DNA of 64,000 nucleotides from Tindallia californiensis (GCF_900107405.1 NZ_FNPV01000004.1:270580-334579); one strand, 5' to 3'. Shown: positions 8,364 to 18,114, counted from the stretch's first letter. A program made the numbers and translations. Notes: generated by a model not told the origin, from the sequence alone.

Positions 8364-9806
8364 ATGTTAAAAGTACTCATGGTGGCTTCGGAAGCAGCTC
8401 CTTTTATGAAAACAGGCGGTTTAGGAGATGTTATTGGTTCGTTGCCTAAAATGCTAAGAAGGGAAAATGTAGATGTGCGGGTAGTGATGCCGAAATACGA
8501 AGAAATGCCGGAACATCTCAAAGATACGATAAAATGGCAAGAAAGCATTTATGTTCCTGTTGGATGGAGAAACCAGTTTTGCGGCCTGGAGTATACCAGT
8601 TACCAGGGAGTACCTTTTTATTTTCTGGATAACAAATACCATTTTAACCGACCAGGATATTATGGTTATCCAGACGATGGGGAAAGGTTTGCGTTTTTTA
8701 ATCGGGCTGTTTTAGAAATGTTGCCATTTATTGATTTTTATCCGGATGTTATTCATTGTCATGATTGGCAAGCTGGGATGGTGGCACCGCTATTAGAAAC
8801 ATTTTTCCGGAAGGAAGCTAATTATCAAGATATAAAGACGATTTTTACAATCCATAACTTAAAATATCAGGGAAGATTTCCTAAAAGCGTTATGACGGAT
8901 CTTTTAGGATTGAGTGAAGAGCATTTTACTATGGAAGGCCTCGAGTTTCATGGTGATATGAGTTTTATGAAAGGTGGTATTAATTACGCAGATATAGTAA
9001 CAACGGTTAGTCCAACCTATGCGCAGGAAATACAAACACCCTACTTTGGAGAAGGGTTGGATGAGTTGCTACGGAGTAAAGCTTATAAAATGACAGGTGT
9101 GATTAATGGGATTGATTTTGATGAATACGATCCTTCACAAGATCCTTTTATAAAACATCCATATGATGTAGAAAATATAGAAGGTAAACAAAAAAACAAA
9201 GAAAGTCTTCAAAAGAAATTAAGGTTGCCAGAAAAAGAAGTTCCTCTCATAGCGATGATCACTAGACTCGTTCCACAGAAAGGAATTGACTTGGTCATCC
9301 ATATACTGGAAGAGTTGTTAGAAAAAGATCTTCAATTGATCATTATTGGCACAGGTGATTCCATTTATGAAGAAAAACTGAAACGCATTGGGGAAAAGTA
9401 CCCTTCAAAATCCTCGATTCAGCTGAAATTTGATAATGAACTGGCACGGCAGGCCTACGCAGCGTCAGACTTGTTTTTGATGCCATCAAAGTTTGAACCA
9501 TGTGGACTTGGTCAGTTAATTGCCTTAAGATATGGAAGTTTACCAGTTGTTCGAGAAACAGGAGGATTAAAAGATACTGTCAAGCACTATCTTGATCTTG
9601 CCGGCCAAGGGTGCGGGTTTACTTTTTCTGATTATAATGCTCACGATATGTTATATGCACTGCAAGAGGCATTAGAAACCTATAAAAAACCAAAAGAATG
9701 GAAGGGCTTGGTTAAAAAAGCCATGCAACAGGATCATAGCTGGAAAGTATCGGCACAGCAATATAAAGAAATATATGAACAGCTTCAAACATCAATTAGA
9801 AAGTAA
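8364..9806 (+). CDS. glgA: Glycogen synthase (ADP-glucose type)
   Basis: Transfers glucose from ADP-glucose to the non-reducing ends of alpha-1,4-glucan (GT5 family). The ADP-glucose binding motif KTGGLGDVIGSLPK lies at residues 16-29. The C-terminal Rossmann half contains ITRLVPQKGIDL and the acid/base-region motif SKFEPCGLGQL. The 480-residue length is normal for bacteria. It lies in tight order after glgD and 18 bases before glgP. No branching enzyme gene (glgB) is visible in this cluster. Confidence 0.96.
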   Translation: MLKVLMVASEAAPFMKTGGLGDVIGSLPKMLRRENVDVRVVMPKYEEMPEHLKDTIKWQESIYVPVGWRNQFCGLEYTSYQGVPFYFLDNKYHFNRPGYYGYPDDGERFAFFNRAVLEMLPFIDFYPDVIHCHDWQAGMVAPLLETFFRKEANYQDIKTIFTIHNLKYQGRFPKSVMTDLLGLSEEHFTMEGLEFHGDMSFMKGGINYADIVTTVSPTYAQEIQTPYFGEGLDELLRSKAYKMTGVINGIDFDEYDPSQDPFIKHPYDVENIEGKQKNKESLQKKLRLPEKEVPLIAMITRLVPQKGIDLVIHILEELLEKDLQLIIIGTGDSIYEEKLKRIGEKYPSKSSIQLKFDNELARQAYAASDLFLMPSKFEPCGLGQLIALRYGSLPVVRETGGLKDTVKHYLDLAGQGCGFTFSDYNAHDMLYALQEALETYKKPKEWKGLVKKAMQQDHSWKVSAQQYKEIYEQLQTSIRK

Positions 9807-9824
9807 AAGGAGCGAAAAAGGCAA

Positions 9825-12296
9825 ATGGATGAAAAAAAATCGAAAGAATTAGCATTTGAAGAAATGGTAGATACAATGAGGGAAGAGGTAGAACTCAAAT
9901 TACAAAGAATGTTTGGCCGAACCTTGAAAACAGCTACAGATGCACAATTGTATAAAGCGATGGCAACACTCCTGAGAGATCGTGTAATGGAGAAATGGGC
10001 TTATTCTAAAGAAATGGAATATGAAACAAACGGCAGACAAATGTATTACTTGTCTATGGAATTCCTGATGGGAAGGCTTTTTGGTAATAATCTGATGAAC
10101 TTAGGGTTGGATCAACAGGTGGCACAGGTGTGTAAAGAACTTAAGATTGATTTGGATAAAGTAAGAGATAGTGAACCAGACGCTGGCCTTGGAAATGGTG
10201 GCCTTGGAAGACTCGCGGCATGTTTTTTAGACTCCTTGGCAACTCTTGGTCTGGAGGGACACGGAAATGGTATTCGGTATGAATATGGTTTGTTTAAACA
10301 AAAAATTGTGGATGGATATCAAGTGGAGGTTCCAGATCCTTGGCTTGAAGATGGGAACATATGGGAAATAGCAAAACCGGAAGAACCGGAAATTATTAGT
10401 TTTGGAGGAACCATAGAAAGGCGAATAGAGAAAGGAAAAGAAGTGGTAAAGTATTGTGATGCTCAGTGTGTAAAGGCAATTCCCTATGACGTTCCGGTAG
10501 TAGGATATGATTCAGAAGTTGTTAATACCTTGCGATTATGGAGTGCAAGAGCTATCAAACCAATGGACATGGGTTTGTTCGGGCAAGGAAGATATGTTGA
10601 TTCGGTAGCTGAAAAAGAGCTAGCAGAAACCATTACAAAAGTACTTTATCCGGAAGATAATCATCCAGAAGGAAAATCTCTTCGATTAAAACAACAGTAT
10701 TTCTTTGTTTCCGCTTCGATTCAAAGCATTTATCGAAAATTCAAGAAAGCTGGTAACAATATATTTGATTTTCATAAAAAAGTGGCGATACACATTAATG
10801 ATACCCATCCTGCTTTAGGAATACCTGAATTGATGCGAATATTGATGGATAAGGAAGGACTTGACTGGGAAGATTCCTGGCGAATCACTTGCCAAACCTT
10901 CGCCTATACGAATCATACCATTTTGGAAGAGGCATTGGAAAAGTGGCCACAAGAGCTTTTTAAGTCGTTACTTCCAAGAATATACGAGATCGTACATGAA
11001 ATTAACGAAATATTCTGCAGGGATCTTTGGAAAAAATATCCTGGTGAATGGGAGAAAATTGGAAGCATGGCGATTATTTCCTATGGAACGGTTCACATGT
11101 CAAAACTGGCGATTGCAGGATCCTATTCGGTTAACGGAGTAGCAAAACTTCATACAGATATCTTAAAAGAAGACGTATTCCGTGATTTCTATCAGGCATG
11201 TCCATCAAAGTTTAGAGCTATTACGAACGGAGTCACACATCGGAGGTTTTTAGCAAAAGCAAATGCTGAATTAGCAGATTTGATAACAGGCTATATTGGG
11301 GAAGATTGGATGAAAGCCCCTCAGGATCTTGAAAGGCTTAAGACTTATGCAAAAGACTCGTCTTTTCAAAAAAACGTAGCTGAAATTCGCCTAAAAAACA
11401 AAGAAAGCCTGGCAGAGCATATAGAAAACCAATACGGAATTCAGGTGAATCCTGAATCTATTTTTGACGTACAGGTTAAAAGATTACACGAATATAAACG
11501 GCAATTAATGAATGCCATGCATATTATGTTCTTATACAATAAAATATTAGACAATCCAAACTTTCCGATGCATCCAAGAACTTTTATTTTTGGTGCGAAA
11601 GCAGCACCGGGATATCATAATGCCAAAATGATTATTAAGTTAATCCATAGTTTAGCGAAAAAAATAAACAATGATCCGAGAGTTAAGGATAAAATTAAAA
11701 TTGTTTTTATGGAAAACTATCGCGTTTCTTTGGCAGAAAAAATTATACCGGCATCGGATGTCAGTGAACAGATTTCCACAGCGGGAAAAGAGGCTTCTGG
11801 CACAGGTAATATGAAATTTATGTTTAACGGTGCCTTGACCATAGGGACTTTGGATGGAGCTAATGTAGAAATGAAAGAAGCTGTGGGAAATGACAATATG
11901 TACATTTTTGGTTTAACGTCAGAAGAAGTATCTCAATACTATCGAGAAGGACACTATAGACCTTATGAAATATACGAAACGAATCCGGAGTTGCGACTGG
12001 TGCTTGATCAGTTCGTTAACGGATTTCTTGATTCTGAACATCCGGATACTTTTAGAGGGCTTTACGAAGGGTTGCTTTATGGACATTATGGGATGGCGGA
12101 TCCATATTTCGTATTAAAAGACTTTGAACCTTATTGTCAGGCCCATACTCGCTTAGGGTTGGAATATAAAAAACCGGATATTTGGTGGGAAAAAGCTATT
12201 TTGAATATTGCGGCGGCAGGTATTTTTTCCAGCGACCGCACTATCAGAGACTACAATCAGCAAGTCTGGAAATTACCATTTGTGAAAACGAAATAG
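9825..12296 (+). CDS. glgP: Glycogen/maltodextrin phosphorylase
   Basis: Releases glucose-1-phosphate from alpha-glucan chains using a pyridoxal-phosphate cofactor (GT35). The pyridoxal-binding signature EASGTGNMKFMFNGALTIGT lies around residues 655-675, with the lysine present. The N-terminal GLGNGGLGRLAACFLDS motif is also intact. At 823 residues it is full length. Sharing an operon with the synthesis genes lets storage and mobilisation be expressed together; the balance would then be set by effectors. Confidence 0.96.
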   Translation: MDEKKSKELAFEEMVDTMREEVELKLQRMFGRTLKTATDAQLYKAMATLLRDRVMEKWAYSKEMEYETNGRQMYYLSMEFLMGRLFGNNLMNLGLDQQVAQVCKELKIDLDKVRDSEPDAGLGNGGLGRLAACFLDSLATLGLEGHGNGIRYEYGLFKQKIVDGYQVEVPDPWLEDGNIWEIAKPEEPEIISFGGTIERRIEKGKEVVKYCDAQCVKAIPYDVPVVGYDSEVVNTLRLWSARAIKPMDMGLFGQGRYVDSVAEKELAETITKVLYPEDNHPEGKSLRLKQQYFFVSASIQSIYRKFKKAGNNIFDFHKKVAIHINDTHPALGIPELMRILMDKEGLDWEDSWRITCQTFAYTNHTILEEALEKWPQELFKSLLPRIYEIVHEINEIFCRDLWKKYPGEWEKIGSMAIISYGTVHMSKLAIAGSYSVNGVAKLHTDILKEDVFRDFYQACPSKFRAITNGVTHRRFLAKANAELADLITGYIGEDWMKAPQDLERLKTYAKDSSFQKNVAEIRLKNKESLAEHIENQYGIQVNPESIFDVQVKRLHEYKRQLMNAMHIMFLYNKILDNPNFPMHPRTFIFGAKAAPGYHNAKMIIKLIHSLAKKINNDPRVKDKIKIVFMENYRVSLAEKIIPASDVSEQISTAGKEASGTGNMKFMFNGALTIGTLDGANVEMKEAVGNDNMYIFGLTSEEVSQYYREGHYRPYEIYETNPELRLVLDQFVNGFLDSEHPDTFRGLYEGLLYGHYGMADPYFVLKDFEPYCQAHTRLGLEYKKPDIWWEKAILNIAAAGIFSSDRTIRDYNQQVWKLPFVKTK

Positions 12297-12345
12297 GATA
12301 GAACTGGCAATCGAATGAAATGAAACAAGGAAAGCAGGTGGTGAT

Positions 12346-14259
12346 GTGAAAGAAAAAAGGTTAATTCATGATTCTCATTGTAGAACATACCGCAACCCCT
12401 TTGGGGCTGTGGTATGCTCATCAGAAATAGAACTCTGTCTTTCGGGAGAGCTGCTTTTTTCATCAAGGAAAGTGTATCTAAGAGTGTGGCAAGATGATCG
12501 CGGTGAATCTCTTATTGAGATGAAACCTCAGAGTGGTAAAAAAGATTTTTTTTATGCTACGATCAAAAGTCCTTTAAGCCCATGCCTGCTTTGGTATTAT
12601 TTTATTATTGAAACAGATAATGAAATTTATTATTATGGAAATAACAAAGAAAGATTGGGAGGGATAGGAGAAGTAAGCCGTGACATTCCTATATCTTATC
12701 AAATAACCGTTTACAAGGAAATGGAAATACCAAAGTGGTACTTAAAAGGAGTTATGTATCAGATTTTTCCAGATCGATTTTATAATGGACTGAAAAATGG
12801 AGCCATTAGAAATGATAAAACAGAAAGACTTCTTCACGGAAAATGGGAAGATGAACCACTATACATTAAAGACCCTTCAAAAGGCAATGTCATGAAATGG
12901 GATTTTTTTGGTGGTAATTTAGAGGGTATTTTAGAAAAACTAGATTACTTAGAAGAACTGGGAATAACCATTATATACCTAAATCCCATTTTTGAAGCGG
13001 CTAGTAATCACCGTTATGACACCGGAGATTATAGAAGGATTGATCCGATGCTAGGGTCAGAAGAATTATTTGAAAGGTTGTGCAAAGAGGCTGAGAAAAA
13101 AGGCATTAGCATTATTTTGGATGGAGTCTTCAGTCATACAGGAAGTGATAGTCGTTATTTCAATAAAGAAGGAAACTACGATTCCCTTGGAGCCTATCAA
13201 TCAAAGAACTCCCCTTACTATCCCTGGTACCGTTTTATGGAGCATCCTGATCATTATGACTGTTGGTGGGGCGTTGATACAATGCCAAACATCAATGAAC
13301 TGGAACATTCCTATAAAAATTTTATTTATGAAGGCAAAAACAGCGTCATTCGGTACTGGATACAAAAAGGAGCCGCAGGGTGGCGATTAGATGTAGCGGA
13401 TGAACTACCTTCTGATTTTATCAAAGGAATGAGCAAGGTTGTTAAGGAAGAGCGTAAAGATGCTGTCTTGATAGGAGAAGTATGGGAAGATGCTTCTAAT
13501 AAAGTAAGTCATGGAGAAAAACGTCAGTATTTGCTAGGGGAAGAATTGGATTCTGTCATGAATTATCCTTTTCGAAACATTGTTTTAGGCTTTCTCCTAG
13601 GAACTCTTACGGGTTATGAAGTTGATGCTCAGCTTATGAGTTTATATGAAAACTATCCACCAAATCATTTTTATAGTTGTATGAACTTGATAGGTAGCCA
13701 TGATCGAACAAGAGTCCTAACACGGTTAGGGGAAGCTCCGGATCCAAGCACCTTAACAGAAACCCAAAAAATGCAGTATAAGCTTTCTGAAAAGCAGCGA
13801 AGGCTAGCGGTAGACAGATATAAATTAGCGAGCTTATTACAAATGACCTTTCCAGGAGTCCCTTCGATTTATTACGGAGATGAAGCTGGAATGGAAGGTT
13901 TCTCGGATCCATTGAATAGAAGGACTTACCCCTGGGGAAAAGAAGATGAAGAAATGATACAATGGACAAAGAAAGTCATTGAAACAAGGCGTCAGTTTAT
14001 GGCATTGCAAGAAGGAGAATGGAGTAAATGGCTGGTGGGAGAAAGACATTATACGTTCCTTAGGAAATATGCTGATGAGGTAATCCTGGTAGCGATTAAT
14101 GCTGGTAATGAGGATATTGAGCTTATCGGAAAAATGCCGGAGGTAGATAAAGGACAGATGAGAGATCTGTTAGATGACCATCATACGGAAATTCAGGGAA
14201 ATGAAATAAGGATTCGTTTGCCGGCATTGTCAGGAAAAACTTATTTGCTGCAGGCTTAA
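12346..14259 (+). CDS. GH13 alpha-glucan hydrolase, neopullulanase/cyclomaltodextrinase type
   Basis: Expected to cleave alpha-1,4 (and possibly alpha-1,6) linkages in maltodextrins inside the cell, as there is no signal peptide. An N-terminal beta-sandwich of about 130 residues resembles CBM34. The barrel contains MYQIFPDRFYNG, GWRLDVADELP with the nucleophile Asp, LIGEVWED with the acid Glu, and NLIGSHDRTR with the transition-state Asp. At 637 residues it has usual length. The start is GTG with AGGTGG upstream; ATG 12344 is closed by an immediate TGA. It probably debranches or trims chains left by GlgP. Confidence 0.88.
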   Translation: MKEKRLIHDSHCRTYRNPFGAVVCSSEIELCLSGELLFSSRKVYLRVWQDDRGESLIEMKPQSGKKDFFYATIKSPLSPCLLWYYFIIETDNEIYYYGNNKERLGGIGEVSRDIPISYQITVYKEMEIPKWYLKGVMYQIFPDRFYNGLKNGAIRNDKTERLLHGKWEDEPLYIKDPSKGNVMKWDFFGGNLEGILEKLDYLEELGITIIYLNPIFEAASNHRYDTGDYRRIDPMLGSEELFERLCKEAEKKGISIILDGVFSHTGSDSRYFNKEGNYDSLGAYQSKNSPYYPWYRFMEHPDHYDCWWGVDTMPNINELEHSYKNFIYEGKNSVIRYWIQKGAAGWRLDVADELPSDFIKGMSKVVKEERKDAVLIGEVWEDASNKVSHGEKRQYLLGEELDSVMNYPFRNIVLGFLLGTLTGYEVDAQLMSLYENYPPNHFYSCMNLIGSHDRTRVLTRLGEAPDPSTLTETQKMQYKLSEKQRRLAVDRYKLASLLQMTFPGVPSIYYGDEAGMEGFSDPLNRRTYPWGKEDEEMIQWTKKVIETRRQFMALQEGEWSKWLVGERHYTFLRKYADEVILVAINAGNEDIELIGKMPEVDKGQMRDLLDDHHTEIQGNEIRIRLPALSGKTYLLQA

Positions 14260-14289
14260 AACCATGTTCGTGATAAGGGAGGGGTATTA

Positions 14290-14580
14290 TTGTATGAATC
14301 TAAGATAAAAGATTCCTTTGTGGATGATTTGTTTCGGGCAATACTGGCCTTGGAAACAGAAGAGGATTGCTATCGTTTTTTTGAAGACATTTGCACGATT
14401 AAGGAAATACAGTCCATTTCCCAAAGACTGGCAGTTGCGAAACTTCTTAAGGAAAAAAAGACATATACTGAAATAGAAAAACAGACAGGAGCAAGCACAG
14501 CTACGATAAGCCGTGTTAACCGCTGTCTGATTTATGGAGCTGATGGATATCAGCGTATTCTGAAGCGTCTGGAAGAATAG
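14290..14580 (+). CDS. yerC: TrpR-like DNA-binding protein, YerC/YecD family
   Basis: A 96-residue helical protein. ALETEEDCYRFFEDICTIKEI is followed by a helix-turn-helix (KEKKTYTEIEKQTGASTATI) like that of the TrpR superfamily. The YerC family has this exact size. Its ligand is not established. The start is TTG 14290 with GGGAGGGG six bases upstream, as no in-frame ATG is available. It is the last gene of the glycogen operon and converges with lysC, only two bases separating their stops. Confidence 0.88.
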   Translation: MYESKIKDSFVDDLFRAILALETEEDCYRFFEDICTIKEIQSISQRLAVAKLLKEKKTYTEIEKQTGASTATISRVNRCLIYGADGYQRILKRLEE

Positions 14581-14582
14581 GC

Positions 14583-15812
14583 CTACTTTTTATTAGAAAG
14601 ATTAAAAGCTTTATGCAAACTTTGAACCGCTAAAGCAGCTTCTTTTGTGTGAACGAGGCAAGAAATGGTTGCGTGAGAATCTGCTGTCTGCAAAACCTGT
14701 ATATTATCTTCTGTTAACGCTTTTAGTACAGTGGCCATGACTCCTGGTATCCCTGTCATACGATTGCCCACAATGGTAACTTTGCTTAAATTGGTGGTTG
14801 TTTGGAAAGATACTGGATATGCTTTCATTACTTCATGAAGTGCTGTGCTCTGATCTTCATTGATAATAAACATTTTTTTTTCTGGTGTAAAATTAATCAT
14901 ATCAATACTAATTCCATGAGCAGCTAAAGCGGTAAAAAGATTGCTTTCGATCAGTGGGTTAGGTTCTGCCTGTGAAATAACAACTTGGGAAAAGCGATCC
15001 TTTTGCGTTACGGCTGTTAGCAAATGTTGTGGCTTTTTAGTTGAATATTGAAGATCAAAATGTTGCCGCTTTGAGCATATTAAGGTACCAGGGTGATTTG
15101 TATGTGTATTTTTAATCTTAAGAGCAAGATTGTTTTGACGAGCGATTTCTACAGCCCGGGGATGGATGACTTTTGCTCCCAAGTCGGCCATTTGAAACAC
15201 TTCGTCATAATGAATTTCCTTAAGAATGCATGCATCTTCAACCACTCTTGGATCAGCAGTCATAATGCCATCAACATCTGTATAGATTTCTACACAGTCT
15301 GCTTTTAATGCAGCTCCGATAGCGGCTGCCGTTGTGTCGGAACCACCTCTTCCTAAGGTAGTAACCTTTTGATTAGTCGTGATTCCCTGAAACCCAGTAA
15401 CAACAGGAATAACACCTTGGTCGAGGTACGTACATAAGCGCTCTTTTTCGATCGATAGGATATCGGCACTACCAAACTCATCATTAGTAACAATACCTGC
15501 CTGCCAGCCAGTTAATGCTTCTGATTCGTAACCAGATTTTTTTAACTTATCCGATAAAAGGACAGAAGAAATGATTTCACCACAGCTTAATAGTAAATCC
15601 ATATGACGAGAGTCAGGGGAAGTACCTTCGATAAATAAAAGGTTTTTTAATGTATCCGTAGCATAAGGCGATCCATTTCTTCCCATTGCCGATACGACGA
15701 CAACGGGGGAATAACCATTTTTTGTAGCGGTAATGATTTTATCTATTGCTTTCTTTTGATCCTCAGCGGTTGCAAGAGAAGTACCGCCAAATTTTTGTAT
15801 AATGATTTTCAT
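14583..15812 (-). CDS. lysC: Aspartokinase
   Basis: Phosphorylates aspartate, the first step to lysine, threonine and methionine. The N-terminal kinase signature IIQKFGGTSLA and the loop TTLGRGGSDTTAAAIGAAL are intact. Two C-terminal ACT domains (after residue about 265) indicate feedback control. ATG 15812 is chosen over an upstream in-frame ATG because AGAGGG lies seven bases before it, giving 409 residues. No lysine riboswitch is visible in the upstream gap. It stands alone on the minus strand, away from hom-thrB. Confidence 0.94.
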   Translation of the reverse strand: MKIIIQKFGGTSLATAEDQKKAIDKIITATKNGYSPVVVVSAMGRNGSPYATDTLKNLLFIEGTSPDSRHMDLLLSCGEIISSVLLSDKLKKSGYESEALTGWQAGIVTNDEFGSADILSIEKERLCTYLDQGVIPVVTGFQGITTNQKVTTLGRGGSDTTAAAIGAALKADCVEIYTDVDGIMTADPRVVEDACILKEIHYDEVFQMADLGAKVIHPRAVEIARQNNLALKIKNTHTNHPGTLICSKRQHFDLQYSTKKPQHLLTAVTQKDRFSQVVISQAEPNPLIESNLFTALAAHGISIDMINFTPEKKMFIINEDQSTALHEVMKAYPVSFQTTTNLSKVTIVGNRMTGIPGVMATVLKALTEDNIQVLQTADSHATISCLVHTKEAALAVQSLHKAFNLSNKK

Positions 15813-15974
15813 CGAATCCCTCTTTCTGCCATCATGTTTCATGATTATTTTATTAAAAGCTATTCTTCTGATATAATCCTACTACAAGATGAGATTTTTT
15901 TAAAGATTCTATGTCATGAATGGAATTAAAAAACCTGATGGAATCTAAGAATCCTGTTTATTGGAGGAAGAAAA

Positions 15975-16694
15975 ATGAACCTTATTGCAGATACGCATTG
16001 TCACACAATTGCCAGTGGTCATGCTTACAGCACCATTCAAGAAATGGCGTTACAGGCGTCAGAAAAGAAAATTAGCCTGATCGCCATGACTGATCATGGT
16101 CCGGCAATGCCTCATGCGGCATCAAAACTACATTTCAGAAACCTAAAAGTACTTCCGTCCCATATGTATGGAGTAGAGGTGCTGAAGGGAGCTGAGGTGA
16201 ATATTGTTGACCATAACGGACAATTAGACTTATCGGATAGCATCCTACAACCGCTAGAGCTTGTTATTGCCAGTTTTCATTTGCCTTGCATCAAGCCAGG
16301 AAGTGAAAAAGAGAATACAGACACATTGATTAAAGTGATGAGAAATCCGCATGTAGATATATTAGGCCATACAGGAAATCCGGCATTTCCTGTTCAAATA
16401 GAAAAAATGGTTGAAGCGGCAGGGAAATATGGTAAATTAATTGAGGTGAATAATAGTTCCTTGACACCATATAGCTTTCGAAAAGGAAGCTGGGAAAGAT
16501 GCATGAAAATCCTGGAAACCTGCCGAGATTATAAAGTGCCTGTAGTTGTCGGTAGCGATGCTCATATATCCTGGGATATAGGTAAATTTGAAAAAGCCAG
16601 AGAAATGATAAAGCAACTTAATGTGCCAGAATCCTTGGTGTACAGCACGGATATTCAGAGATTGAAAAAGCATTTGGGAATTGCAGAAAGGTGA
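15975..16694 (+). CDS. PHP-domain phosphatase/hydrolase, YcdX type
   Basis: A 239-residue metal-dependent hydrolase. Metal ligands are visible in ADTHCHT (residues 5-11), MTDHGP (about 38-43), the central ASFHLPC and GHTGNP motifs and the C-terminal VVGSDAH. This pattern fits the YcdX-like group, whose physiological substrate is unclear. GGAGG precedes the ATG. It is transcribed toward the aro operon, which has its own strong promoter 49 bases downstream. Confidence 0.85.
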   Translation: MNLIADTHCHTIASGHAYSTIQEMALQASEKKISLIAMTDHGPAMPHAASKLHFRNLKVLPSHMYGVEVLKGAEVNIVDHNGQLDLSDSILQPLELVIASFHLPCIKPGSEKENTDTLIKVMRNPHVDILGHTGNPAFPVQIEKMVEAAGKYGKLIEVNNSSLTPYSFRKGSWERCMKILETCRDYKVPVVVGSDAHISWDIGKFEKAREMIKQLNVPESLVYSTDIQRLKKHLGIAER

Positions 16695-16742
16695 TTTGGC
16701 TTCTGTTGTAATGAAAAAAGAATGAAATAAGAGAAAAAAGTG

Positions 16743-16771
16743 TTGACAGTGGGGAAGATGCTCGTTATAAT
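16743..16771 (+). promoter_or_regulatory. Consensus sigma-A promoter of the aro operon
   Basis: TTGACA (16743-16748) and TATAAT (16766-16771) match consensus perfectly with a 17-base spacer. Transcription should start near 16778, giving a leader of about 320 bases before aroF. Confidence 0.88.
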
Positions 16772-16815
16772 AGTTCGTAATTACTGAAAATTTTAATAAT
16801 CTTAAGGAAAGCTGT

Positions 16816-16986
16816 GTGAGAAAAATGCTGAACCAAACAGAAAAGAACTTAAAAAACATCTTTGATACTTATGTATTTAGCTATTTCTGGGGCTATTTTT
16901 ATTTTAGCGCTGGCGCTTTTGCATGGTTAAAATTTCAAAGAAAAAAGTTCTTTCTAAGGAACAGCGAAGCTGAATTATTGCTATAG
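16816..16986 (+). CDS. Aromatic-rich leader peptide of the aro operon
   Basis: A short ORF within the aro leader. GTG 16816 (56 residues) has AAGGA at 16804-16808, seven bases upstream. ATG 16825, in the same frame, would give 53 residues. Counted from that ATG, residues 13-27 (bases 16861-16905) include ten aromatic residues: five Phe, four Tyr and one Trp, with a core of YVFSYFWGYFYF. The whole peptide has nine Phe, four Tyr and two Trp. The stop is TAG 16984-16986, followed by a terminator before aroF. This fits a sensor of charged Phe, Tyr and Trp tRNA. A cluster of membrane-like residues is an alternative reading, but the RNA pairing argues for attenuation. Confidence 0.75.
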   Translation: MRKMLNQTEKNLKNIFDTYVFSYFWGYFYFSAGAFAWLKFQRKKFFLRNSEAELLL

Positions 16987-17037
16987 CCTAAGGCTTATTA
17001 TTAGTATCAGTGCAATAGTGGTATCGTGTACACAAAA

Positions 17038-17066
17038 GGTGTCTCTTAGAAAGAGGCACCTTTTTT
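17038..17066 (+). terminator. Attenuator terminator before aroF
   Basis: GGTGTCTCTT (17038-17047) pairs with AAGAGGCACC (17051-17060) with one G-T pair and a three-base loop, followed by six T. It lies between the leader peptide stop and the aroF ribosome binding site. Confidence 0.88.
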
Positions 17067-17097
17067 ATTTTGTATAAAAATTTAAGGAGGAAAAGAG

Positions 17098-18099
17098 ATG
17101 GTAATTGTTATGAAGCCCAATACGGAAAGAGAAAAAGTGGAAAAAATTAAGAACAAAATGCTTAGTTTAGGTTGTGAAGTCCACGAGTCAAAAGGAACTA
17201 ACCGAGTGCTGTTAGGCCTAGTAGGAGATACCCGACGAATTAATCCCGGTCAGATTGAAGCAAATGAAAATGTGGAGCAACTGATTCGTGTTATGAATCC
17301 ATTTAAGCTGGCTTCAAGAGATTTTCATCCGGAAGACACCGTAGTGAAGGTTAATGGAACGAAAATTGGAAACGGTAGTATGGTAGTTATTGCTGGACCT
17401 TGCGCGGTTGAAAGTGAAGAGCAACTGATGGAAATAGCGGTTAATGTAAAAGCCAATGGAGCTAATATGATTCGTGGAGGAGCTTTTAAGCCAAGAACTT
17501 CACCTTATAGCTTCCAGGGACTTGGAGAAGAAGGGTTAAAATTATTGAGAAAAGCAAAAGAAATAACAGGTCTTTCTATTGTTACAGAAGTAATGGATCA
17601 GGAAAATCTGGATATGGTAGCCGAATATGCCGATGTGTTACAGATAGGTGCCCGAAACATGCAAAACTATGCTTTATTAAAACAAGCCGGAATGAGTAGC
17701 AAGCCGATCATGTTGAAAAGAGGACTTAGTGCTACTATTGAAGAATGGCTTATGTCAGCGGAATACATCTTATCGAAAGGAAATCCTAATGTTATTCTTT
17801 GCGAAAGAGGTATCCGAACCTTTGAGAAATACACCCGAAATACATTAGATTTAAGTGCTGTGCCAGTAGTAAAAGAACTTAGTCATTTGCCAGTAGTGAT
17901 TGATCCCAGTCATGGAACAGGAAAGTGGAATCTGGTCGAACCAATGGCTAAAGCAGCTGTAGCAGCTGGTGCTGATGGATTAATGGTAGAAGTTCACAAT
18001 CAACCGGAAGAAGCGGTATCGGATGGCGGACAATCGTTGAAATACGATAACTTCAAAAGCATGATGAATACAGTTCAAAAGATATATGCCGTTCGATAA
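17098..18099 (+). CDS. aroF: 3-deoxy-7-phosphoheptulonate (DAHP) synthase, type I-beta
   Basis: Condenses phosphoenolpyruvate and erythrose-4-phosphate, the first step of the shikimate pathway. Residues 1-70 form a ferredoxin-like regulatory domain of the kind that mediates Tyr/Phe inhibition in I-beta enzymes. The catalytic barrel contains [25 protein letters not shown] and VIDPSHGTG. Its 333 residues match the Thermotoga/Bacillus-type enzyme. TAAGGAGG lies eight bases before the ATG. It is the first gene after the attenuator. Confidence 0.95.
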   Translation: MVIVMKPNTEREKVEKIKNKMLSLGCEVHESKGTNRVLLGLVGDTRRINPGQIEANENVEQLIRVMNPFKLASRDFHPEDTVVKVNGTKIGNGSMVVIAGPCAVESEEQLMEIAVNVKANGANMIRGGAFKPRTSPYSFQGLGEEGLKLLRKAKEITGLSIVTEVMDQENLDMVAEYADVLQIGARNMQNYALLKQAGMSSKPIMLKRGLSATIEEWLMSAEYILSKGNPNVILCERGIRTFEKYTRNTLDLSAVPVVKELSHLPVVIDPSHGTGKWNLVEPMAKAAVAAGADGLMVEVHNQPEEAVSDGGQSLKYDNFKSMMNTVQKIYAVR

Positions 18100-18114
18100 G
18101 CTGGAGGTATAGAA

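Larger units (their letters stand above)
16778..17097 (+). promoter_or_regulatory. Ribosome-mediated attenuator leader of the aro operon
   Basis: Segment 2, TCTTTCTAAG (16949-16958), is perfectly complementary over ten bases to segment 3, CTTAGAAAGA (17045-17054), which forms the core of the terminator hairpin. Segment 1, AAAGAACTT (16842-16850), is complementary over nine bases to AAGTTCTTT (16945-16953), overlapping segment 2. The arrangement matches the 1:2 / 2:3 / 3:4 scheme of classical amino acid attenuators. A ribosome stalled at the first aromatic codons would mask segment 1, free segment 2 for antitermination and allow aroF expression. AGCCTAAGGCT (16985-16995) could be a pause hairpin. 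Confidence 0.7.

Noticed and set aside
15813..15974. Possible lysine riboswitch before lysC
   Set aside because: The gap is too short and lacks the conserved lysine-riboswitch core.
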